Origin: Nitrospinota bacterium
GTDB lineage: Bacteria; UBA8248; JACPRG01
NCBI GenBank assembly: GCA_030740135.1
Contig: JASLXW010000284.1
Coordinates: forward strand, 1-5,260
DNA: 5,260 nucleotides
Direction: 5' to 3'
Below, one piece after another: positions 1 through 5,260 of this stretch. The notes beneath the pieces are model-generated. The model did not search any database. It was not told where the DNA came from and saw only the letters and a list, made by a program, of their open reading frames with translations. Positions within the stretch are counted from its first letter, which is position 1. The number at the start of each line of letters is the position of its first letter. Both the position numbers and the translations under genes were made by a program.

Positions 1-1264
1 AACCGGACATTCGGAATCTCGATTTCGGCCGCTCCCCCTTCATCGTCATTTGGGAAGTCACCCAGGCCTGCGACCTCGCCTGTCGTCACTGCCGGGCCGA
101 GGCGCGTCCCTGGCGGGACCCGTGCGAGCTGTCGACTGAACAGGGCATGGCCCTCCTGAACGAGGTCAGGAGATTCGGCCGCATCCTGTTCGTCCTCACC
201 GGAGGCGATCCCCTCTACCGGCCGGACATTTACGATGTCATCCGTCACGGAACGGAGATCGGCCTTCGGATGACGATGACGCCCTCGGGCACCAAGCTCG
301 TCCGCAAGGCCATGGTCCGACGGATGAAGGATGAGGGGCTTTCCCGTCTCGCCGTCAGCCTGGACGGCCACAACCGAGAGACCCATGACGGCTTTCGCGG
401 CGTGGCCGGAAGCTTCGCCTGGACAATGCGCTGCATCCGGTGGGCCCGGGAGGTCGGCCTCGAGGTGCAAGTCAACACCACTGTCACGCGCTTCAACCAG
501 CACCACATCCGCGAGATCGGCGAGATGCTCCGCGCTGAGGGGATTCGCCTCTGGAGCGTCTTCTTTCTGGTCCCGGTCGGCCGGGGGCTCAAGCACGACA
601 TGGCGAGTCCCGCCATGCACGAGGAGTTGTTCCATCTGCTCTATGACATGGGCCGGGAAATGCCCTATGACATCAAGACCACGGCGGCGCAGCACTACCG
701 CCGGGTCGTCCTCAAAGGGCCGCGCATGAGCGCGCACGGCGGATTCACGGAAGCGCGGAGGAAACGCCCTTGCCGATCGGCCCCCCTCCCGACCCCCTTT
801 CAAACGGGTTCGCCCTGGGCATCGGCCGGGCGTCGAAAGGCGTCAATGACGGAAACGGCTTCGTATTCATCAGCCACACGGGAGAGGTCTTCCCAAGCGG
901 CTTCCTCCCCTTTTCCGCGGGGAACGGGCGGAAGCGCGGCATCGTCGAGATCTACCGGGAATCGAAGGTTCTCAAAGACCTCCGCCGGCCCTCCGCGCTG
1001 AAGGGGAAATGCCGCGACTGCGACTACGCGGATGTCTGCGGCGGGTCCCGCGCGCGGGCCTACGGCGTCACGGGCGACTACCTTGCCAGCGGGCCTTACT
1101 GCACGTACCACCCCCCCGAGCCAGCGCGGGACCGCCCGGCATGGAACAGCTACAAGGGGGCTCGCAAGGAAGCGGGCGGCCTCTCCCGCGCACAGGTCAT
1201 GGCCCTCATGGGGGAGGGAGAGGGGAAACCCGCCGGTCCATCAATGAGTAGGACCTCAAGCTGA
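1..1264 (+). CDS. Radical SAM/SPASM domain protein, 5'-partial, interrupted by a frameshift
   Basis: The N-terminus lies outside the window; reading starts at nt 3. The frame-3 part shows the radical SAM cluster motif CDLACRHC (Cys codons at nt 69, 81, 90), which binds a [4Fe-4S] cluster and S-adenosylmethionine, then TGGDPLYRPD (nt 198-227), the GGxP SAM-contact motif, and a typical barrel continuing to HYRRVVL (about nt 693-713). The family-like sequence then resumes in frame 2 (NDGNGFVFISHTGEVFPSGF, from nt 845) and ends with SPASM-type cysteines C-x2-C-x5-C (codons at 1010, 1019, 1037) and a last Cys at 1100, stopping at 1262-1264. Frame 3 itself stops at 999-1001, so one frame change at about 711-790 separates the halves. 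The layout recalls the TIGR04053-like SPASM family related to heme-pathway enzymes such as NirJ/AhbD; this assignment is from memory. The substrate is unknown. The protein is cytosolic, with no membrane segment seen. It ends 326 nt before the next gene, which has its own promoter, so a functional link is not established. Confidence 0.85.
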
Positions 1265-1346
1265 ATTTCTCGCCAAAAAACAGGGCCTAACCTTCCTTAT
1301 CCTTTGTAAGATATTTTGGGTGCGGCTCTTTCTGAAGACCCGGCAT
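1265..1346. other. AT-richer intergenic spacer, nothing recognised
   Basis: This stretch follows the radical SAM stop and is visibly richer in A and T than its surroundings (for example around 1273-1320). I found no convincing rho-independent terminator. CTTA and TAAG near 1297-1311 could form only a four-pair stem, with no proper U-run directly after it. No credible small gene is present. It forms the first part of the 326-nt gap between the two transcription units. Confidence 0.5.
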
Positions 1347-1354
1347 TGTGCACA
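1347..1354. promoter_or_regulatory. Palindrome TGTGCACA upstream of the -35 box, possible operator
   Basis: TGTGCACA is a perfect 8-bp palindrome ending 15 bp before the -35 hexamer at 1370. Its centre lies roughly 55 bp upstream of the predicted transcription start, a position where activators often bind. A single 8-bp palindrome is weak evidence, and no regulator is encoded nearby. The operator role is inference. Confidence 0.22.
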
Positions 1355-1369
1355 TTCGCGAGGCTGATG

Positions 1370-1398
1370 TTGACACAACAGGCCGCCTCCCCTAGAAT
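1370..1398 (+). promoter_or_regulatory. Sigma70-type promoter of the molybdenum hydroxylase operon
   Basis: The -35 box is TTGACA (1370-1375), a perfect consensus match. The spacer is exactly 17 bp. The -10 box is TAGAAT (1393-1398), five of six matches to TATAAT. Transcription would start near 1404-1407, leaving a 5' leader of about 185 nt before the ATG at 1591. The site lies in the noncoding gap, faces the operon and is the best promoter match I could find in the window. Such a strong core promoter ahead of a long leader suggests that control may act downstream, in the RNA. Confidence 0.65.
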
Positions 1399-1432
1399 CT
1401 GCGTCAAGCCGAGCAGGAGGACAAGGTTCCTT

Positions 1433-1450
1433 ATGGTCCATATGGTCCAT
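1433..1450 (+). repeat. Perfect tandem 9-nt repeat ATGGTCCAT x2
   Basis: ATGGTCCAT occurs twice back to back (1433-1441 and 1442-1450) within the leader. The junction also makes the inverted repeat CCATATGG. Each copy carries a GTCC that can pair with GGAC at 1419-1422, so the duplication offers two alternative helix partners. It may be a simple slippage duplication in a variable helix. Confidence 0.85.
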
Positions 1451-1546
1451 GGCGGGGAGGCGACCGCCGGAATTCCCGCCGGCAGTGCTCCGACGGGGAA
1501 GGGCCGTCTCCCTGAAGAAGAACTTCAAAAGGCGGCCGACCCGTCC

Positions 1547-1558
1547 CGGTCCGGACCG
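1547..1558. repeat. 12-bp perfect palindrome CGGTCCGGACCG
   Basis: This sequence equals its own reverse complement and lies 24 nt before the Shine-Dalgarno motif. In RNA it could form a short hairpin only with a strained or absent loop, so intermolecular pairing or a protein-binding DNA site is as likely. It is not followed by a U-run, so it is not a terminator. Confidence 0.4.
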
Positions 1559-1581
1559 TTCCTGAGAGCACCCTGAAACCC

Positions 1582-1587
1582 GAGGAG
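1582..1587 (+). promoter_or_regulatory. Ribosome binding site GAGGAG for the FAD subunit
   Basis: GAGGAG is a strong anti-16S match but lies only three bases from the ATG at 1591, closer than usual. The next in-frame ATG (1606) would leave 18 bases, which is too far, and would cut into the family's conserved beginning, so 1591 is preferred. GGAGCA (1584-1589) is complementary to TGCTCC in the leader (1486-1491). Confidence 0.6.
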
Positions 1588-1590
1588 CAA

Positions 1591-2484
1591 ATGAGTCGAT
1601 TCGAGATGATTGAACCGGAGGGTCTGGAAGAGGCGCTGGACGTGATGGCGCGGGAGGGCGAGGACGTCCCCGTCATGGCGGGCGGCGTCGCCCTGATGAT
1701 CCTCATCAAGCAGGGCATCGCCCGGCCCAAACGAATCATCAGCCTGCGAAAACTCGATGAGCTGCGACGCGTCACTTACGAAGAGGGAACAGGTCTGCGA
1801 ATCGGCTGCCTGGTGACGCACCGGACCATCGAGAACGCCCCCCTCGTGAGGGAGCGGTGTCCCGTGTTCGCGGAGACCGAGCATCTCGTCGGAAACGTGC
1901 GCATCCGCAACATGGGGACCCTCGGCGGCGAGATCTGCCACGGAGATCCCCATTCCGACGCGGCCCCGGTCCTGGTCGGTCTCGGGGCGGCCCTGCGCTG
2001 CGCCGGGCCCGGGAGCCCGTCCAACGAGCGAACCATCCCGATGGAGGCGTTTTTCGTCGACTACCTGGAAACCGCCCTCAAGCCCGGGGAGCTGGCCCTC
2101 GAGGTGATCATCCCCGACGCGCCGCGAGACCTCCGGGCGGCCTACCTCAAGCATACGACCGCCACCTCGACGGACTGGCCGGCCCTCGGGGTCGCCGCAT
2201 TCGCCCGGGGCGGGGCGGGGGGCGAGAACGGGGAAGCGGCCGACCTCCGGATCGTCATGGGGTCGGTGGAATCCAGGATCCGGGAGATCCCGGGCGTCGC
2301 GGAATTGGCCCGCGGAAAATCGGGCGCGGACGCCCTCTTCCGGGAAATAGGAGAATACGTCGCCTCCCGCGTCGAGCCGATGGACGACGGCCGGGCCTCG
2401 GCCTGGTACAAGAAGGACCTGACGAAGGTCTACGTCCGCCGCGCCCTGGAGCGGGTCTGGCCCGCGAAGCAAGGAGACGGATAG
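1591..2484 (+). CDS. FAD-binding (medium) subunit of a xanthine dehydrogenase/CO dehydrogenase-family enzyme
   Basis: This 297-residue protein has the usual length of CoxM/XdhB/HcrB-type subunits. It carries FAD, which takes electrons from the 2Fe-2S subunit and passes them to NAD, a quinone or another acceptor. The N-terminus (FEMIEPEGLEEAL) is typical of the family. AGGVAL at residues 30-35 corresponds to the first FAD pyrophosphate-binding motif. RNMGTLGGEICHGDPHSDAAP (about 106-126, T110-L-G-G) is the second, with E114 where many relatives have Asn. The C-terminal domain ends in ASAWYKKDLTKVYVRRAL, the common CO_deh_flav_C pattern. There is no cysteine-rich insert, so it lacks the extra [4Fe-4S] cluster of 4-hydroxybenzoyl-CoA reductase beta subunits. 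It is soluble, with no signal peptide. It is the first gene of the operon, behind its own promoter and leader, and its TAG stop shares a base with the next gene's GTG start. Confidence 0.95.
   Translation: MSRFEMIEPEGLEEALDVMAREGEDVPVMAGGVALMILIKQGIARPKRIISLRKLDELRRVTYEEGTGLRIGCLVTHRTIENAPLVRERCPVFAETEHLVGNVRIRNMGTLGGEICHGDPHSDAAPVLVGLGAALRCAGPGSPSNERTIPMEAFFVDYLETALKPGELALEVIIPDAPRDLRAAYLKHTTATSTDWPALGVAAFARGGAGGENGEAADLRIVMGSVESRIREIPGVAELARGKSGADALFREIGEYVASRVEPMDDGRASAWYKKDLTKVYVRRALERVWPAKQGDG
2472..2476 (+). promoter_or_regulatory. Ribosome binding site AGGAG deciding the GTG start at 2484
   Basis: AGGAG lies inside the end of the FAD-subunit gene, seven bases before GTG at 2484. The frame is open far upstream (to about 1857), but that extension is Arg/Pro/Gly-rich sequence out of frame with the FAD gene and has no family resemblance. 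The site and the family-like sequence TVVGASPTRLDGVEKVRG after it fix the start. Confidence 0.75.
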
Positions 2485-4832
2485 TGGCAACCGAATCGAA
2501 GCCCTTCACGGTCGTGGGCGCCTCCCCGACCCGGCTGGACGGCGTCGAGAAGGTGCGGGGTCTCTCGCCCTACTCCATCAACGTCAAGACGCCCGGGATG
2601 ATCCACGCCAAGGTCCTGCGAAGCCGCCTGCCCCACGCCCGGCTGCTGAAGGTGGACGCCTCCCGCGCCGAGCGGCTGCCCGGGGTCGCCGCCGTCCTCA
2701 CGCGGGACGACATCAAGAGCCGCGAGGATCTCGACCCCTACTACGGCGTGGCCCTGCTCGATCAGTCCATCGTCGCCATCGACAAGGTGCGCTTCGTCGG
2801 GGACGTTGTGGCCGCCGTGGCGGCCGACGACGTGGAGACCGCCGAGGAGGCCCTGGAGCTGATCGACGTGGAGTACGAGGAGCTGCCCGCCGTCCTCGAT
2901 TCCCGGGAGGCCGCGGCGGAAGGGGCGCCCATCATCCACGAAGAGTTCCGGATGCCCAAGCAGTCTTACGGCGACCTGTCCACGCTGAACAGCATCCCGA
3001 ACTCGAACGTCGGCTACCACTTCAAGCTCCGCCGCGGCGACGTCGACCAGGGCTTCAGCGACGCGGACGAGGTCTTCGAGGACGACTACCACTGCCCCAC
3101 GACCCAGCACATGGCGATGGAGCCGCACGTCTGCATCGGCCACTGGGACCACAACGGGAAGCTGACCCTGTGGGACGGCACGCAGAATCCCTTCACCGTC
3201 CGATCCGTCCTCTCCAACCTGTTCAAGATCCCGGTGACGAAGGTCCGGATCATCGTCCCCCATCTGGGCTCCGGGTACGGAGGCAAGACCTACCCCAAGC
3301 TCGAGCCCGTCGTGGCGATGCTGGCCAGAAAATCGGGGAAGGCGGTGCGCCTCGAGCTGACCCGGGAAGAGGTCTTTTATACGGTGACGAAGAACGGGGC
3401 CTGGGTGAACCTGCGGACGGCGGTCAAGAAGGACGGCAGCCTGCACGCCCGCCGGGTGACCATCCACTGGGACATCGGGGCGTACTGCGACATCTCCCCC
3501 CGCGTCGTCAAGAACGGCGGATACGTCTCGGCGGGGCCCTACAAGATCCCGAACATCCACGTGGATTCCTATTGCGTCTACACCAACAAGCCGCCCGGCG
3601 GGGCCTTTCGGGGGTTCGGCGTCCCCAAGGTGGCCTGGGCCTTCGAATCCCAGATGGACGACATCGCCCGGACCCTGGGGATGGACCCGCTGGAGATCCG
3701 GCAAAAGAACGTCGTCGGGGAGGGGACAATCTTCGCCACCGGCGCGAAGCTCCACAGCGTCGGGTTCAAAGCCGTTCTGGAGAAGACCGCCGAGGCCATC
3801 GGCTGGGGAAAACCGTGCGCCCCGCCCCCGCCCGGCAAGGCCCGGGGCAAGGGCCTCGCCTGCATCATCAAGAGCACCCTCACCCCTTCGACCTCTTCGG
3901 CCTTCATCAAGGTGAACGAGGACGGCACGGTCTCCCTGCTTTCGAGCACCATCGAGATGGGCCAGGGGGCGGATACGCTTCTCTCCCAGATCGTGGCCGA
4001 GGAGATGGGCGTCCCGCTCTCCGTCATCTCCCGGGCCCAGCCCGATACGGACGTGACCCCCTACGACCTGACGACCAGCTCGAGCCGCTCCACCTTCCAC
4101 ATGGGGACGGCCGTCCGGATGGCGGCCATCGACGCCCGCAACCAGCTCGTCGAGATTGCGGCCGAGATGCTCGAGGCGAGCGCGGAGGACCTCGAAATCG
4201 CCGAGGGACGGATCTCCGTCCGCGGAAACCCGGAGCGGGGCCTGACGGTCGAGGAGCTGATCCAGGGCCACTTCAAGACCAAGGGCGGCAACATCCTGGG
4301 CCGCGGCGTGATGAAAACTGAGGGGGGGAAGCTCGACCCGGAAACGGGCCAGGCCGACACCACCACGGCCTTCTGGTTCGTCGGGGCCTGCGCGGCCGAG
4401 GTCGAGGTCGACACCGATACGGGAGAGGTGAAGATCCTCGATTTCGTGAGCACCGTGGACGTGGGCCGGGCCATCCATCCGGCCCATTGCCTGGGGCAAA
4501 TCGGCGGGGCCGCCGCCCAGGGAATCGGCCAGACCTTCTATGAAGAGCTCAAGTTCGACAACGGCCAGCCGACGAACCCCAACCTGCTCGATTATTCCCT
4601 GCCCTCCTTCATGGAAACGCCCGAGCGTTTCCGGTCGTTCATGGTCGAGAACCCCCACCGGAACGGACCTTTCGGGGCCAAGGGGGTGGGCGAATCCTCC
4701 ATCGGCGCGACGGCCCCGGCCATCGCCAACGCCATCTTCCACGCCGCCGGGATCCGGCCGAAACACCTGCCCATGACCCCGGAGTCCATCCTGGCGCTGC
4801 TGCGCGAAAAAGCGGGAGAACCCCTTTCATGA
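2484..4832 (+). CDS. Molybdopterin-binding (large) subunit of a xanthine dehydrogenase-family molybdenum hydroxylase
   Basis: The protein has 782 residues with a GTG start, the normal size for CoxL/XdhA/HcrA-type subunits. It holds the Mo-molybdopterin cofactor and the substrate site. The first part (about residues 12-130) is the hammerhead domain (RLDGVEKVRG, HARLLKVD); the rest is the Mo-binding domain. Visible motifs are MAMEPH (E213), GSGYGGK (262-268), GGAFRGFG (372-379, with R376 matching the active-site Arg of xanthine oxidase-type enzymes), EMGQG (491-495) and GVGE (734-737). E737 corresponds to the catalytic base, Glu1261 of bovine xanthine oxidase. The Cys-containing active-site loop of true CO dehydrogenase is absent, so a CO substrate is unlikely. 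Candidates are an aldehyde, a purine or N-heterocycle, or an aromatic acyl-CoA, as in 4-hydroxybenzoyl-CoA reductase; the sequence does not decide. No signal peptide is present, so it is likely cytosolic. It overlaps the FAD gene by 1 nt and the 2Fe-2S gene by 4 nt (ATGA), suggesting coupled translation. Confidence 0.95.
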   Translation: MATESKPFTVVGASPTRLDGVEKVRGLSPYSINVKTPGMIHAKVLRSRLPHARLLKVDASRAERLPGVAAVLTRDDIKSREDLDPYYGVALLDQSIVAIDKVRFVGDVVAAVAADDVETAEEALELIDVEYEELPAVLDSREAAAEGAPIIHEEFRMPKQSYGDLSTLNSIPNSNVGYHFKLRRGDVDQGFSDADEVFEDDYHCPTTQHMAMEPHVCIGHWDHNGKLTLWDGTQNPFTVRSVLSNLFKIPVTKVRIIVPHLGSGYGGKTYPKLEPVVAMLARKSGKAVRLELTREEVFYTVTKNGAWVNLRTAVKKDGSLHARRVTIHWDIGAYCDISPRVVKNGGYVSAGPYKIPNIHVDSYCVYTNKPPGGAFRGFGVPKVAWAFESQMDDIARTLGMDPLEIRQKNVVGEGTIFATGAKLHSVGFKAVLEKTAEAIGWGKPCAPPPPGKARGKGLACIIKSTLTPSTSSAFIKVNEDGTVSLLSSTIEMGQGADTLLSQIVAEEMGVPLSVISRAQPDTDVTPYDLTTSSSRSTFHMGTAVRMAAIDARNQLVEIAAEMLEASAEDLEIAEGRISVRGNPERGLTVEELIQGHFKTKGGNILGRGVMKTEGGKLDPETGQADTTTAFWFVGACAAEVEVDTDTGEVKILDFVSTVDVGRAIHPAHCLGQIGGAAAQGIGQTFYEELKFDNGQPTNPNLLDYSLPSFMETPERFRSFMVENPHRNGPFGAKGVGESSIGATAPAIANAIFHAAGIRPKHLPMTPESILALLREKAGEPLS

Positions 4833-5260
4833 GTGGACGTCCCCTACGGCTTTCGGTGAACGGAAAGACCCATGAGATCACCGTTCCAGACCACAGACGC
4901 CTGCTGGACGCCCTGCGGAACGACCTCGGGCTCGAGGCCACCAAGGAGACGTGCGGCCTGGGCGCCTGCGGGGCCTGCACGGTCCTGCTGGACGGCGAGC
5001 CCATCGCGTCCTGCATCACCCTGGCGCGCTACGCCGAAGGCAAGAAGGAGGTGACGACCCTCGAAGGGATCGCCCCGGACGACGACCTTCACCCGCTTCA
5101 GAAGTCGTTTCTGAAGCACAACGCCTTCCAGTGCGCCTTCTGCACACCCGGGATGATCATGATGGCGTCCGCCCTGCTCGCGGAGAACCCCAAGCCCTCG
5201 GAAGCCGAGATCCGGGAGTACATGGCCGGGAACATCTGCCGCTGCACGACGTACCACGAG
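4829..5260 (+). CDS. 2Fe-2S (small) subunit of the same molybdenum hydroxylase, 3'-partial
   Basis: There are 144 codons open to the window edge, with no stop. Relatives have about 155-165 residues, so roughly 15-20 are missing. The ATG overlaps the large subunit's TGA (ATGA, 4829-4832), with GGGAG at 4814-4818 as ribosome binding site. The protein carries electrons from the Mo site to FAD through two [2Fe-2S] clusters. The N-terminal plant-ferredoxin-like domain has C42-x4-C47-x2-C50 and C62 (CGLGACGACTVLLDGE...SC). The C-terminal helical domain has Q101-C102-x2-C105 (QCAFCTPG) and C137-R-C139. All eight cluster ligands are present. Q101 is the Gln that in related structures contacts the pterin cofactor. 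The usual CRCTGY is CRCTTY here, with Thr141 in place of Gly. It is cytosolic, the third gene of an M-L-S operon, and more genes may follow outside the window. Confidence 0.96.
   Translation, partial: MSGRPLRLSVNGKTHEITVPDHRRLLDALRNDLGLEATKETCGLGACGACTVLLDGEPIASCITLARYAEGKKEVTTLEGIAPDDDLHPLQKSFLKHNAFQCAFCTPGMIMMASALLAENPKPSEAEIREYMAGNICRCTTYHE

Larger units (their letters stand above)
1405..1590 (+). promoter_or_regulatory. Structured 5' leader, candidate Moco-type riboswitch
   Basis: The leader between promoter and first gene is rich in possible helices: GGAC+AAG with CTT+GTCC (1419-1439), GGCGGG with CCCGCC (1451-1456/1475-1480) or GGCGG with CCGCC (1451-1455/1464-1468), GACGG with CCGTC (1492-1496/1504-1508), TGAAG with CTTCA (1513-1517/1523-1527) and the palindrome at 1547-1558. 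GAGCA (1411-1415) can pair with TGCTC (1486-1490), closing a multi-helix domain. TGCTCC (1486-1491) is also a perfect complement of GGAGCA (1584-1589), which covers part of the Shine-Dalgarno site. That gives two mutually exclusive pairings, as in a translational riboswitch. Moco riboswitches are known ahead of molybdenum-enzyme and Moco-synthesis genes, and the location fits. I could not align it to the family model, so the class is inference. A transposed or protein-bound leader would be an alternative. Confidence 0.4.

Noticed and set aside
1111..1117. Run of seven C bases near the end of the radical SAM gene as a second frameshift site
   Set aside because: Frame 2 passes through it as YHPPEP and continues to a normal stop at 1262-1264. 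The other frames give no better family-like tail.
1547..1558. Palindrome CGGTCCGGACCG as a transcription terminator
   Set aside because: No T-run follows and it lies directly ahead of the operon's ribosome site, so a terminator is not supported.
1316..1576. 86-codon + strand open frame in the intergenic gap
   Set aside because: It spans the promoter and the structured leader, lacks a ribosome site and shows no protein-like features. A - strand frame at 1256-1528 was rejected for the same reasons.
1857..2483. 209-codon upstream extension of the large subunit frame
   Set aside because: It overlaps the FAD gene in another frame, is rich in Arg, Pro and Gly, and has no family similarity. The GTG at 2484 with AGGAG seven bases upstream is the natural start.
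1525..2490. 321-codon open frame on the - strand opposite the FAD subunit gene
   Set aside because: It has low-complexity composition and no domain, and it mirrors a well-supported + strand gene.
3170..4321. 383-codon + strand open frame inside the large subunit gene
   Set aside because: It is out of frame with a gene bearing all expected active-site motifs, and its composition is typical of a GC-rich frame shadow.
2430..4766. Long 778-codon open frame on the - strand opposite the large subunit
   Set aside because: It lies antisense in a codon-aligned frame of a GC-rich gene with clear family motifs on the + strand. Its translation is Gly/Asp/Val/Arg-rich without recognisable domains, so it is a shadow of the real gene.

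Overview
The window comes from a GC-rich bacterium. Shine-Dalgarno sites, a consensus sigma70-type promoter and tightly overlapping genes are all visible, but nothing fixes the taxon. The enzymes (a radical SAM protein and a molybdenum hydroxylase) fit an anaerobe or facultative organism, such as a Desulfobacterota-like or similar lineage; that is inference. All recognised genes lie on the + strand.

Region 1 (1-1264) is a radical SAM/SPASM protein cut off at its 5' end by the window edge. Its N-terminal half (CxxxCxxC cluster, GGDP motif) reads in frame 3. Its C-terminal half (SPASM cysteines) reads in frame 2. One frame change between about 711 and 790 breaks the gene, so it is either a recent pseudogene or carries a one-base sequence error.

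Region 2 (1265-1590) is noncoding. It holds an AT-richer spacer, a TGTGCACA palindrome, a near-perfect promoter (TTGACA, 17 bp, TAGAAT) and a leader of about 185 nt. The leader is dense in potential helices and contains an exact tandem 9-nt repeat. One internal segment is complementary both to the 5' part of the leader and to the ribosome-binding region of the next gene. A molybdenum-cofactor (Moco) type riboswitch is a reasonable but unproven reading.

Region 3 (1591-5260) is a three-gene operon for a xanthine-dehydrogenase/CO-dehydrogenase-family molybdenum hydroxylase, in the order FAD subunit, molybdopterin subunit, 2Fe-2S subunit (M-L-S). The genes overlap by 1 and 4 nt, so translational coupling is likely. 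Together they would form the usual electron chain: substrate oxidised (or reduced) at Mo, then two [2Fe-2S] clusters, then FAD. The large subunit has the GGAFRGFG motif instead of the Cys-containing loop of true CO dehydrogenase, so the substrate is probably an organic carbonyl, aromatic or N-heterocyclic compound and cannot be named from sequence. The 2Fe-2S gene runs off the right edge about 15-20 codons before its expected end.

No mobile element, CRISPR array, tRNA or rRNA was seen. The operon itself is a known type; the most interesting part is the leader.
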